Shown here piece by piece: positions 1 through 6,795 of a stretch of DNA of 13,563 nucleotides. The notes beneath the pieces are model-generated. The model did no database searches. It saw only the letters and a list, made by a program, of their open reading frames with translations, and was not told the DNA's origin. The translations under genes and the position numbers were made by a program. The stretch spans positions 1 through 13,563 of the forward strand of contig CANGZK010000016.1 in the NCBI GenBank assembly GCA_947458565.1, given 5' to 3'. The DNA is from Acidimicrobiaceae bacterium (GTDB lineage: Bacteria; Actinomycetota; Acidimicrobiia; Acidimicrobiales; Ilumatobacteraceae). Every line of letters starts with the position of its first letter. The stretch's first letter is position 1.

Positions 1-98
1 ACGGAGGCTCATTGTTTACCGGTGGTGTTTTAGAGCGCCTACTTGCAGATCAAATTGTGCAAGGACGCGAGCGGCTCCTAGCCGTGCTGCAAGCCTAA
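1..98 (+). CDS. C-terminal end of an unidentified protein (5' truncated)
   Basis: Reading from base 3, an open frame of 31 codons ends at TAA 96-98. The peptide begins GGSLFTGGVLERLLADQ and ends in a predicted amphipathic helix rich in Leu, Arg and Gln (RERLLAVLQA). The glycine-rich start followed by a helix looks like the end of a globular protein rather than random translation. The other two forward frames either stop early or give an Arg/Cys-rich peptide, so this frame is preferred. I do not recognise the family from so short a tail. The gene is convergent with rlmN, whose stop codon lies only 13 bases beyond this one. Confidence 0.5.
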   Translation, partial: GGSLFTGGVLERLLADQIVQGRERLLAVLQA

Positions 99-106
99 GA
101 AACCTG

Positions 107-121
107 CGCAACTACGTTGCG
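107..121. terminator. Short inverted repeat between convergent genes, possible weak terminator
   Basis: CGCAAC-TAC-GTTGCG is a perfect 6-bp inverted repeat with a 3-base loop. It covers the stop codon of rlmN (112-114 on the minus strand) and lies 8 bases after the plus-strand stop. Neither side has a long T tract: the minus side continues AGGTTTCTT, the plus side GGGGATTTC. It could serve both converging transcripts as a weak terminator, but this rests on position and pairing only. Confidence 0.3.
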
Positions 122-1170
122 GGGATTTCGCGCTTTGCTGACATTTTGACTGGCTGACCGGCTGCGAGCTGTCCGCATGCAGCGTCGATGTCGGTGCCAT
201 GATTACGACGGATGGTCACGTTGATGCCCAAGTCTTCGAGCTGCTCTGCAAAATCGCGTACGCCTTGCGCCGAAGTTCCTTTGGTTGGCCAACCCGGTGT
301 TGGATTGAGTGGGATGAGATTGACGTGTGCAGATGGGCGTAAGCGCTTGCAGAGTCGTGCAAGTTCTTTGGCGTCTTGTGGTTGATCGTTTACACCTTCG
401 ATCATTGCCCACTCAAAACTGACGCGACGATTTTTGACGCGCAAATAATCTGCGCACTCCTGCACCAAGTCGGCAAGTGGATAGCGCTTATTGATTGGTA
501 CGAGACGGTCGCGCAACGGGTCACGTGCAGCGTGCAGTGACACGGCCAAGTTGACGGGAAGCGGACGTTGTGCAAGCGCACGAATGCCGGGAATGATGCC
601 GACAGTTGAAATGGTGAGGTGGCGAGCAGAAATACCAATGTCGTGGTGCATGCGTTCGACAGCGCCCCACACCGCTTCTTCGTTGGCGAGGGGCTCACCC
701 ATGCCCATGAACACCACGTTTGCCACACGTTGTTCTTTTTTGGCGCTCTCTCGTGCTGCACGCACAACTTGCTCGACGATTTCTCCACTTGTGAGATGGC
801 GAGTGAATCCTGCTTGGCCAGTAGCGCAAAAACCACAGGCCATCGCACAGCCTGCTTGTGTGCTTACGCAAACCGTTGCGCGTTCTTTGTAGTGCATCAA
901 TACGGTTTCAATAGGGTGTCCACCATCGGCAAGCGACCACAAAAACTTTGTGGTATCACCCTTGTCGCTCACGCTGGTCGTGGTCAGGTTGAGCGCTGGA
1001 GGAAACTGTTCGTTTAACTTGTTGCGTAGTGCAACTGGAAGTGTGAGCATCTGGGCGGGCTCAACAAACTGTTGATACAGGCCTTCCCACACTTGCATAA
1101 TGCGAAATGCTGGTTGACCTTCTAAGAGAGTGGTGATGTCTTCGCGCGACGCATCGTAAAGACTGACCAT
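112..1170 (-). CDS. rlmN: Dual-specificity RNA (adenine-C2) methyltransferase RlmN
   Basis: Radical-SAM enzyme that, in the known family, methylates C2 of A2503 in 23S rRNA and of A37 in some tRNAs, tuning decoding accuracy. The 352-aa product is close to normal length. The 4Fe-4S/SAM motif CxxxCxxC is at C108, C112 and C115 (AGCAMACGFCATG). C101 and C332 (in DIDAACGQLA) match the two catalytic cysteines, Cys118 and Cys355 of the E. coli enzyme, which set RlmN apart from other radical-SAM proteins. The GEPLANEEAV and NLIPLNPTPGW blocks are also typical. It is the last gene of the minus-strand block, starting 9 bases after the M3 peptidase stop. No Shine-Dalgarno sequence is seen; instead TAAACT lies 6 bases before the ATG, suggesting it can also be transcribed without a leader. 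Confidence 0.97.
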   Translation of the reverse strand: MVSLYDASREDITTLLEGQPAFRIMQVWEGLYQQFVEPAQMLTLPVALRNKLNEQFPPALNLTTTSVSDKGDTTKFLWSLADGGHPIETVLMHYKERATVCVSTQAGCAMACGFCATGQAGFTRHLTSGEIVEQVVRAARESAKKEQRVANVVFMGMGEPLANEEAVWGAVERMHHDIGISARHLTISTVGIIPGIRALAQRPLPVNLAVSLHAARDPLRDRLVPINKRYPLADLVQECADYLRVKNRRVSFEWAMIEGVNDQPQDAKELARLCKRLRPSAHVNLIPLNPTPGWPTKGTSAQGVRDFAEQLEDLGINVTIRRNHGTDIDAACGQLAAGQPVKMSAKREIPAT

Positions 1171-1182
1171 GTATTCAGTTTA
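1171..1182 (-). promoter_or_regulatory. Candidate leaderless -10 element of rlmN overlapping the preceding stop codon
   Basis: On the minus strand the sequence reads TAAACT (1182-1177), six bases (GAATAC), then the rlmN ATG. The first three bases are the stop codon of the M3 peptidase gene. TANNNT 6-7 bases before a start codon is the usual geometry of leaderless promoters in actinobacteria. No -35 element or start-site data support it. Confidence 0.4.
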
Positions 1183-3000
1183 CAAGTGCTTTTGCGCAAG
1201 TGTGTTGAAGTCGGTCATTCGTGCACGAAGCACATCGAGGCTTGCAGTCCAAAATGCTTCGTCAGTCACATCGAGTCCAAATGCTTCACCAAGTTGCTCT
1301 GCAGTGTCCATGCCAGCTCGTGAAAGCACATCGTCATATCCGCTACGGAAATGCTCTGGATCATGTTGGAAACGTGCGTACAAACCAAGTCCGAAAAGCA
1401 GGCCGTATGTGTAGGGCCAGTTATAGAAGTGGCTGCCGTAATAATGCGGCTTGAGTACCCACATGTGAGGGTGTGCTGTCGATTGATCAATGCCGTCACC
1501 GTATGCATCGCGTTGAGCCGAGAGCATGATCTCATTCAGTTCACTCACTCCAAGTGTGCGGTGCTGACGGCGGGCAAAAACTTCAGTTTCAAATAAGAAT
1601 CGGCTATGAATATCGACAACAACTTGTGACGCACCAATGAGGTCCACGTTGAGCAGCGCAAGTCGATCGTCACCTTGCAGTTTTCGCAAGCCTTCTTCAA
1701 CAACCAGAGTCTCACAAAAAATACTTGCAGTCTCGGCGAGTGCCATTGGGACTCGCTTTTGCAATGCGGTTCGCTCGGCTAATTGAGTGTTGTGGTACGC
1801 GTGTCCAAGTTCGTGCGCTGTCGTTTGCGCAGAGTCAACGCTGCCACTCCAGTTGAGCAAGACGAGCGATCGGTCCTTTACGAATGACATGCAAAACGCG
1901 CCACCAACTTTGCCGCTCCGTGGCTCCGCATCGATCCATTGCTCGGCGAGCGAGCGATCAACTAAGTGTGAGAGTTGATCGCTGTAACTGGCAAATGCAC
2001 CTTTGACCAAGCTGATTCCTTCATCCCATGAGATGGCGCCTGGCGAGACCGAAAGAGGAGCAAAGAGGTTCCACCATGACAAGCCGTTGGTGTCACCGGC
2101 AAGTTGAGCCTTGACGCGCATCCATTTGCGAAAATCGGGGAGCGATGCGTGTACTGCCGACTGCATTGCTTCAAATGTCGCGCGACTCACGCTGTTTCCA
2201 TAGAGCGATGCATCGAGTGGCGAGTTCCAATTACGTCGACGATTGACTGTGTTGGCCTCACCCTTGATCGAGTTCATTGCAGCAGCGCATGCAACTGCAA
2301 TTGTTGGCCATGCCTGCATTTCTGCGTCGTAAGCAGCCTTGCGTGTTGCCAAGTCGGTATCTGTTGCAAGTCCACGCACTGCGGCCATCGGCATATTTGC
2401 GGTTCCACTTGGAAGATGCACGTCAACACTGAGCTGGGAGGTGAGATCTCCTTGTAAGCGGCCCCACGCCGACGAACCTGTAGTACCCAACTCGGAATAC
2501 AAACCCTCTTCAGCTTCTGACATCTGGTGCTCGCTGCGTGCTTGCAGACGTTGCAATGGACCAAGGTGCTCACGAGCCTCAACGCTTACTGTTGCGAGTG
2601 CTTCTGCTCCTAATGATGCGACCCAGTCTGCGAGGCGTGCAAGTAGCGGTGACACTCGTGCATCCAAGGTTTCGAGCTCGCTGAGCAGGCCTTGCGCCTG
2701 TTCATGACGTGAGTCGGTACTGACGGTCGCATAAATGTACGCACCCAAGATTTCGGACTCTTCAACAGTTGTGTTGAAGGCTTTGATCACAGCATCTGCT
2801 GCTTGACCATCGGCATCATGTGGAGCGCGTGGCTCGATAGCCCTCACATTGTGCTGGTCGAAAAGCTGCTCCATGCGCGACACCGTTGCTCCGGCACGCT
2901 CCATTGCGTCGGTGAACGAACGAGATGAAAAAGACTCATGTACATCAGCAACCGACCAGCGGGGAAGTGATGCGGATTCTTGGTTTTCGACAGTTGGCAT
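1180..3000 (-). CDS. M3 family oligoendopeptidase (PepF type)
   Basis: Zinc metallopeptidase of the thimet/PepF family, expected to degrade short peptides in the cytoplasm. No signal peptide or membrane segment is visible. The catalytic HExxH motif is HELGH at residues 396-400 (H396 and H400 bind zinc, E397 is the catalytic base), with the third ligand E423 in MALAETASIF about 25 residues on, as the family requires. The C-terminal block HYYGSHFYNWPYTYG (about 519-533) matches the substrate-binding His/Tyr segment of PepF. The roughly 200 N-terminal residues form the helical lid. The 606-aa length is normal. It starts 10 bases after the mshD stop and ends 9 bases before rlmN, with no clear Shine-Dalgarno site. 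Which M3 subfamily it belongs to, and hence its peptide length preference, cannot be read from sequence alone. Confidence 0.93.
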   Translation of the reverse strand: MPTVENQESASLPRWSVADVHESFSSRSFTDAMERAGATVSRMEQLFDQHNVRAIEPRAPHDADGQAADAVIKAFNTTVEESEILGAYIYATVSTDSRHEQAQGLLSELETLDARVSPLLARLADWVASLGAEALATVSVEAREHLGPLQRLQARSEHQMSEAEEGLYSELGTTGSSAWGRLQGDLTSQLSVDVHLPSGTANMPMAAVRGLATDTDLATRKAAYDAEMQAWPTIAVACAAAMNSIKGEANTVNRRRNWNSPLDASLYGNSVSRATFEAMQSAVHASLPDFRKWMRVKAQLAGDTNGLSWWNLFAPLSVSPGAISWDEGISLVKGAFASYSDQLSHLVDRSLAEQWIDAEPRSGKVGGAFCMSFVKDRSLVLLNWSGSVDSAQTTAHELGHAYHNTQLAERTALQKRVPMALAETASIFCETLVVEEGLRKLQGDDRLALLNVDLIGASQVVVDIHSRFLFETEVFARRQHRTLGVSELNEIMLSAQRDAYGDGIDQSTAHPHMWVLKPHYYGSHFYNWPYTYGLLFGLGLYARFQHDPEHFRSGYDDVLSRAGMDTAEQLGEAFGLDVTDEAFWTASLDVLRARMTDFNTLAQKHL

Positions 3001-3013
3001 GCGCTAAAAACTA
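3001..3013 (-). promoter_or_regulatory. Candidate leaderless -10 element of the M3 peptidase overlapping the mshD stop
   Basis: Minus-strand sequence TAGTTT (3013-3008), seven bases (TTAGCGC), then the ATG of the peptidase gene. The TAG is the mshD stop codon. The spacing fits a leaderless TANNNT promoter, and no Shine-Dalgarno sequence competes for the role. Inferred from pattern only. Confidence 0.35.
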
Positions 3014-3928
3014 GTGCACATCACCAACAAATGCACACTGCTGGTGATGGCTTGTAAAACCAAGAGATGTGTACATGTTGAGCGCGGCGCTGTTTTGGTT
3101 ATCTACGTACAACATGCCAACAGTGGTGCCAAGTTTGGCTAGATGTTGCAATCCCGCCACAGTGAGAGATCGACCAAGACCTTTGCCCGCGCGATCGGGG
3201 TCAACTGCAATCACATAAATTTCCCCCAACACGGGCTGCGTCTCGAGATGCAGTTTTGTCCAGCAAAAGCCGGCCAACTTGTTGTCGATGTGATGCAGCA
3301 AAAAACCGTTTGGATTAAACCATGGTTCTTGTTGTCTCGATGCAAGAATCTCTGTGGTCCATCCACCTTGTTCGGGGTGATTGCTGAACGCACGGTTGTT
3401 GACATCGAGCCAAGATTGCTCGTCTGTTCCAACACGAAAAGCGCATGTCTCGATTGGTATCGCGCTAGCAAAAGCCTCTTGGCCGAGTGGAAGGTTGACG
3501 CGCATCTGGGTAACAGTACGGCCGATCGTAAAGTTGACGCTCTTGGCTAGTTGTTGGTGAACTTGGGTTGGTTCGTACACCCACCAATACACATGCCCAC
3601 CACCCTCATGCGAAATGATTTCTATTGCTGCAGCGAGCATTTCTGGACCGATCGAGGCCATGTCGTAGCGGTGGTGTGGGTCGACAATCAAATCAAGCGA
3701 CCAAGAATCGTTGCCACGAGAAACCTGGCAATAGGCAACCAGATGGTCATGGCCGGGAATGTACGCATGAAGACCAGCGAATCCGGGCCGACCGCCTTGG
3801 CGTAGATCAATCCAGAGGTGGTCGGAAAGCGGTCTCACTCCGTCGGCACGCTCGACTCTTCGAAGTAAGCCTTCGACTTCGGCGAGATCTTCGTTGGCGG
3901 CCAATCGTTTGATGTCGAGATGCGCCAT
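3011..3928 (-). CDS. mshD: Mycothiol synthase (mycothiol acetyltransferase)
   Basis: Catalyses the last step of mycothiol synthesis, acetylating Cys-GlcN-Ins with acetyl-CoA. Mycothiol is the main thiol buffer of actinobacteria. The 305-aa protein has two GNAT domains, about 1-145 and 160-305, as in characterised MshD. Family signatures in the active C-terminal domain include NNRAFSNHPEQGGW (177-190), WFNPNGFLL (203-211), LAGFCWTKLH (218-227), GEIYVIAVDP (235-244), the acetyl-CoA pyrophosphate loop RAGKGLG (246-252) and LYVDNQNSAALNMYTSLGF (273-291). It is the first gene of the minus-strand block and is divergent from nth. TAACCT lies 7 bases before its ATG with no good Shine-Dalgarno site, suggesting a leaderless transcript. 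The gene is a strong taxonomic marker for Actinomycetota. Confidence 0.95.
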   Translation of the reverse strand: MAHLDIKRLAANEDLAEVEGLLRRVERADGVRPLSDHLWIDLRQGGRPGFAGLHAYIPGHDHLVAYCQVSRGNDSWSLDLIVDPHHRYDMASIGPEMLAAAIEIISHEGGGHVYWWVYEPTQVHQQLAKSVNFTIGRTVTQMRVNLPLGQEAFASAIPIETCAFRVGTDEQSWLDVNNRAFSNHPEQGGWTTEILASRQQEPWFNPNGFLLHHIDNKLAGFCWTKLHLETQPVLGEIYVIAVDPDRAGKGLGRSLTVAGLQHLAKLGTTVGMLYVDNQNSAALNMYTSLGFTSHHQQCAFVGDVH

Positions 3929-3941
3929 AACCCTTAGGTTA
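3928..3941. promoter_or_regulatory. Divergent mshD/nth promoter region with a 5-4-5 inverted repeat
   Basis: Only 29 bases separate the mshD start from the first possible nth start, so both promoters must be compressed here or extend into coding sequence. TAACC-CTTA-GGTTA (3928-3941) is a perfect 5-bp inverted repeat touching the mshD ATG. On the minus strand TAACCT (3941-3936) sits 7 bases before that ATG, fitting a leaderless -10. On the plus strand TAGGTT (3935-3940) and TTATCT (3939-3944) are possible -10 elements for nth. The overlap would let one protein or polymerase affect both directions. No convincing -35 boxes were found. Confidence 0.4.
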
Positions 3942-3957
3942 TCTGCGCCAATCGCTA

Positions 3958-4707
3958 GTGTTCGGCACTGTGGCTACTACATCTTCGCGCGCAAAGACTA
4001 CGCCAAAAGTCAAAGCAACAAAAAAAGTAAATCAGAAAATCCTCGATCGTTCCTCCGAGGTACTGAGCAGACTGAAAGACATTTATGGTGCTCCAATTTG
4101 TGAGCTCACTCATGAAAGTGCTTTTCAATTACTCAGTGCAACTATTTTGTCTGCGCAATGCACTGATGCACGAGTCAATATGGTGACACCTGCGTTGTTT
4201 GCAGAATTTCCAACGGCGCAAAAGATGGCTGCTGCAGATGTGGCGCGAGTAGAAGAACTTGTTCGCAGTACTGGCTTCTATGCAACTAAGGCAAAGAATT
4301 TGGTTGGGATGGCTCGCAATGTCATGGAGCGATTCGGCGGCGAGGTTCCAAGTGCAATTGAAGACTTGGTGACTCTTCCAGGAGTTGGTCGAAAGACTGC
4401 GAATGTTCTACGAAGTGTGGTCTTCGACTTGCCAGGGCTGCCAGTAGACACGCATGTAGGACGATTGTCGCGTCGACTTGGACTGACCAAAGAGGAAGAT
4501 CCTGTCAAGGTGGAATATGAGTTGAATGCAATGTTCGACCCTAAAGATTGGGGTGGGTTTAGTTTGCGACTGATACTGCACGGGCGTCGAGTGTGTGATG
4601 CAAAGAAACCAAAGTGTGATGTGTGTGAGCTTGCAGACATTTGTCCTTCTTCAGAAATGCCGTATGGGAAATTAAAAGTTGCGCAAAAGACAAAGAAAGC
4701 CAAATAA
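3958..4707 (+). CDS. nth: Endonuclease III, DNA glycosylase/AP lyase
   Basis: Base-excision repair enzyme that removes oxidised pyrimidines and cleaves the abasic site. The helix-hairpin-helix reads LPGVGRKTANV and contains the catalytic Lys; the catalytic Asp is in LPVDTHVGRLSRRLGL. The 4Fe-4S cluster loop C-x6-C-x2-C-x5-C is complete (CDAKKPKCDVCELADIC near the C terminus). Two GTG codons, at 3958 and 3970, could start translation; no in-frame ATG exists upstream before the stop at 3928-3930. The first 25 or so residues are a Lys/Thr/Ser-rich tail outside the conserved fold, as is the Lys-rich C terminus, and could add nonspecific DNA contacts. The product is about 245-249 aa. It leads the plus-strand run and is followed after 2 bases by a small gene. 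Confidence 0.95.
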   Translation: MFGTVATTSSRAKTTPKVKATKKVNQKILDRSSEVLSRLKDIYGAPICELTHESAFQLLSATILSAQCTDARVNMVTPALFAEFPTAQKMAAADVARVEELVRSTGFYATKAKNLVGMARNVMERFGGEVPSAIEDLVTLPGVGRKTANVLRSVVFDLPGLPVDTHVGRLSRRLGLTKEEDPVKVEYELNAMFDPKDWGGFSLRLILHGRRVCDAKKPKCDVCELADICPSSEMPYGKLKVAQKTKKAK

Positions 4708-4709
4708 CG

Positions 4710-4931
4710 ATGAACACCGAAAGCACAAAGGCCGAATTGGCAGCAATCGCCGACACTCTTGATCGCTGTAGAGAACGCCTAGGGTCGCTTGGTGCGTCAC
4801 GGCTGATAGCGATTCGCGATCCAAAGAACGCCGATGCCGGAGATGACCTATTGACTGCGATCTACGAGGCTGAGCGAGGGCTAAATACTGCGCTGCGACT
4901 AGTGCAACGTGCGGCCCGTCAGGGTCGCTAG
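4710..4931 (+). CDS. Small charged helical protein of unknown function
   Basis: A 73-aa frame starting at ATG 4710, two bases after the nth stop, and ending at TAG 4929-4931. An in-frame ATG at 4641 would extend it 23 codons into nth; the 4710 start fits the tight spacing elsewhere. The product is rich in Ala, Arg, Glu, Asp and Leu, with two probable amphipathic helices: one at 1-32 (STKAELAAIADTLDRCRERL) and one at about 46-70 (LLTAIYEAERGLNTALRLVQ), joined by a DPKNADAGDD linker. There is no signal peptide, membrane segment or recognisable domain. Its place between nth and a GroES-like gene says little about function. I consider it real because it fills an otherwise empty 220-base gap in a co-directional run with typical composition, but no family is recognised. 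Confidence 0.65.
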   Translation: MNTESTKAELAAIADTLDRCRERLGSLGASRLIAIRDPKNADAGDDLLTAIYEAERGLNTALRLVQRAARQGR

Positions 4932-4941
4932 TACCCTGACG
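4917..4941. promoter_or_regulatory. Perfect 9-7-9 inverted repeat overlapping a candidate -10 of the GroES-like gene
   Basis: CGTCAGGGT (4917-4925), seven bases CGCTAGT, then ACCCTGACG (4933-4941): nine perfectly paired positions. The stop codon of the small upstream gene lies in the 7-base centre. TACCCT (4932-4937) overlaps the right arm and stands 7 bases before the GTG at 4945, fitting a leaderless -10, so a protein bound here could block transcription. No T tract follows, so a classic terminator is unlikely. The layout resembles chaperone operators such as HAIR (7-7-7) or CIRCE (9-9-9), but the bases differ from both. Confidence 0.45.
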
Positions 4942-4944
4942 ATC

Positions 4945-5271
4945 GTGACTGGAGCCCCCGAAAAACTTCCAATCAAGATGCTCAACGATCGTCTATTGGT
5001 GCGCATACCCCAGGGCGAAAATGAGCGCAGATCTCACGGTGGCATCGTTATCCCAGCTACAGCGCAGGTAGCAAAGCGGTTGGTATGGGCCGAAGTGGTG
5101 GCTATGGGTCAAAACGTGCGTGCAGCAGAAACCGGTGATCGAGTGCTATTCAGTCCTGATGATCGCTACGAAGTTGAAGTTGGCGGACAGGATTACGTAA
5201 TGCTGCGCGAGCGCGATATTCACGCGGTCGCTGCTACCCGAATCGAAGCAAGCACTGGACTGTATATCTAA
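4945..5271 (+). CDS. GroES (Cpn10) family co-chaperonin-like protein
   Basis: Cpn10-fold protein, expected to form a heptameric lid on GroEL. Taking GTG 4945 as start gives 108 aa; ATG 4978 would give 97 aa, and GTG 4909 would overlap the upstream gene. GTG 4945 is chosen because TACCCT lies exactly 7 bases upstream and the N-terminal EKLPIKMLNDRLLVR then leads directly into the first Cpn10 strand. Family features are LNDRLLVRIP, a mobile-loop region ending GGIVIP (32-37), and the C-terminal VMLRERDIHAV, equivalent to the YLILREDDILAV strand. No groEL is adjacent, and the tail after DIHAV runs about 14 residues longer than usual (ending STGLYI). This is therefore a divergent or orphan copy and may not be the main GroES. 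Its stop overlaps the trpE start by one base (TAATG). Confidence 0.85.
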   Translation: MTGAPEKLPIKMLNDRLLVRIPQGENERRSHGGIVIPATAQVAKRLVWAEVVAMGQNVRAAETGDRVLFSPDDRYEVEVGGQDYVMLRERDIHAVAATRIEASTGLYI

Positions 5272-6791
5272 TGCAATTTTTTCCGAGTCGCGAAGATTTT
5301 CATTTACTGGCGATATCACACACCGTTGTTCCTGTATGGACAGAAGTGCTTGCCGACATGGAGACTCCTGTTGCCGCATATTTGAAACTCGTTGGTGACG
5401 ATCCAGGGTTTTTGCTTGAATCAGTTGAAAACGGAGAGCGCTGGAGCCGGTATTCATTTGTTGGTCGCAATCCATTAGCGACTTTGGTTCTACGAGATGG
5501 TCAGATCACTACGACTGGCGACGTTCCTAGTGGCACAGTGCTTGACAAGGGCATGTTGGCGGCAATGGAGTCCCTACTCAAGATCTACAAGGCTCCCGTA
5601 ATGAAAGATTTGCCTCCACTACAGGGTGGGCTGATGGGCTTTTTGGGTTATGACATTGTGCGCGAAGTAGAGGACTTGCCAAATGCTCCTCGCGACGATC
5701 GCAAATTGCCAGATGCGACTATCAGTGTCATTGGATCTCTCGCTGCTTTTGATCACTGGAGACAACGCGTGTATTTGCTCGAGAGCGTTCCTTTGATCAA
5801 GATGAACAATGTTCAGATCAATGCTGCTTATGACGCCGCGATTGAGCGAATCAAACAGGCAGCCGCAGATTTGACCAAGCCGTTGTCGTATGTGGCAGTC
5901 GAACCTCCACGACCCGATGACTACAAATCAAAATTCGATCCAAAGAAGAATGGCAACTCCTATCAACGTGCTGTCCTGGCGGCTAAGGAGTACATCAAAG
6001 CAGGGGATATTTTTCAAGTTGTGCTCTCGCAACGGTTTGACCTTCGACTGAATGCTGATCCGTTTGATGTGTACCGAGTGCTGCGGCAAGTTAACCCAAG
6101 TCCATATATGTATTACGTCAAGCACCCTGATTTAACAATTGTTGGTAGTTCACCCGAACCGATGGTGCAACTGCGCAATGGCAAAGTAATTAGTCGTCCA
6201 ATTGCAGGAACTCGAAAGCGTGGTGTCGACGAAGAGCATGATCGCAAGTTGGCAGCAGAGTTGAAAGAAAATCCGAAGGAAGTTGCAGAACACATCATGC
6301 TTGTTGACCTTGCGCGTAATGATGTTGGCCGAGTTGCCAAGTTTGGAACGATGAATGTGGACGAACTTATGTCGCTTGAGCGATATAGCCATGTGATGCA
6401 CTTGACTTCACAGGTGTCGGGAGAATTGCAGGCAGGACTTGGGCCGATCGACGTATTGCGCGCAACATTGCCAGCAGGCACCGTGAGCGGTGCACCAAAA
6501 GTGCGAGCGATGGAAATTATTGATGAACTAGAGCCAGTGAAACGCGGGCCTTACGCGGGTGTTGTTGGCTACGTGGATTTTTGTGGCAACTTAGATACAG
6601 CAATTGCTATTCGCACGATGTTTATCGGTGAACATGGCGCCTCGTTGCAAGCCGGTGCCGGCATTGTTGCCGACAGCATTCCGGAAGACGAAGATCTTGA
6701 GTGCTTCAACAAGACTGCAGCTTTAATGGCCGCCATACCTGCTGCGCGACGCATGACTGCTGCCCGTAAGGCTGCAGGAGAGAAGCAGTGA
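5271..6791 (+). CDS. trpE: Anthranilate synthase component I
   Basis: Converts chorismate to anthranilate, using ammonia from the TrpG glutaminase subunit, in the first committed step of tryptophan synthesis. The 506-aa protein has the N-terminal tryptophan-binding motif LLES (48-51, in FLLESVENGERWSRYSFVG), so feedback inhibition is expected. The C-terminal chorismate-binding domain shows PIAGTRKRG (310-318), NPKEVAEHIMLVDLARND (334-351), GTVSGAPKVRAMEII (403-417) and AGAGIVADSIPEDED (461-475). PIAGT rather than PIKGT, together with LLES, favours TrpE over PabB. It is translationally coupled to the GroES-like gene (TAATG) and has no leader peptide or attenuator. No other trp gene is in the window, so trpE is detached from any trp operon here. 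AGGAG near its 3' end lies upstream of the ygfZ start. Confidence 0.96.
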   Translation: MQFFPSREDFHLLAISHTVVPVWTEVLADMETPVAAYLKLVGDDPGFLLESVENGERWSRYSFVGRNPLATLVLRDGQITTTGDVPSGTVLDKGMLAAMESLLKIYKAPVMKDLPPLQGGLMGFLGYDIVREVEDLPNAPRDDRKLPDATISVIGSLAAFDHWRQRVYLLESVPLIKMNNVQINAAYDAAIERIKQAAADLTKPLSYVAVEPPRPDDYKSKFDPKKNGNSYQRAVLAAKEYIKAGDIFQVVLSQRFDLRLNADPFDVYRVLRQVNPSPYMYYVKHPDLTIVGSSPEPMVQLRNGKVISRPIAGTRKRGVDEEHDRKLAAELKENPKEVAEHIMLVDLARNDVGRVAKFGTMNVDELMSLERYSHVMHLTSQVSGELQAGLGPIDVLRATLPAGTVSGAPKVRAMEIIDELEPVKRGPYAGVVGYVDFCGNLDTAIAIRTMFIGEHGASLQAGAGIVADSIPEDEDLECFNKTAALMAAIPAARRMTAARKAAGEKQ

Positions 6792-6795
6792 GTGT

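Noticed and set aside
4641..4709. Upstream ATG extension of the small gene into nth
   Set aside because: It would overlap nth by 67 bases, and the added residues are only the alternative frame of the conserved nth C terminus; ATG 4710 fits the local spacing better.
4917..4941. Canonical CIRCE or HAIR operator
   Set aside because: The layout is similar, but the arms CGTCAGGGT/ACCCTGACG do not match TTAGCACTC/GAGTGCTAA or CTTGAGT/ACTCAAG, so it is reported only as an unassigned inverted repeat.
5240..5271. Tryptophan attenuator or leader peptide before trpE
   Set aside because: trpE overlaps the preceding gene by one base, leaving no leader, no Trp-codon run and no terminator hairpin.
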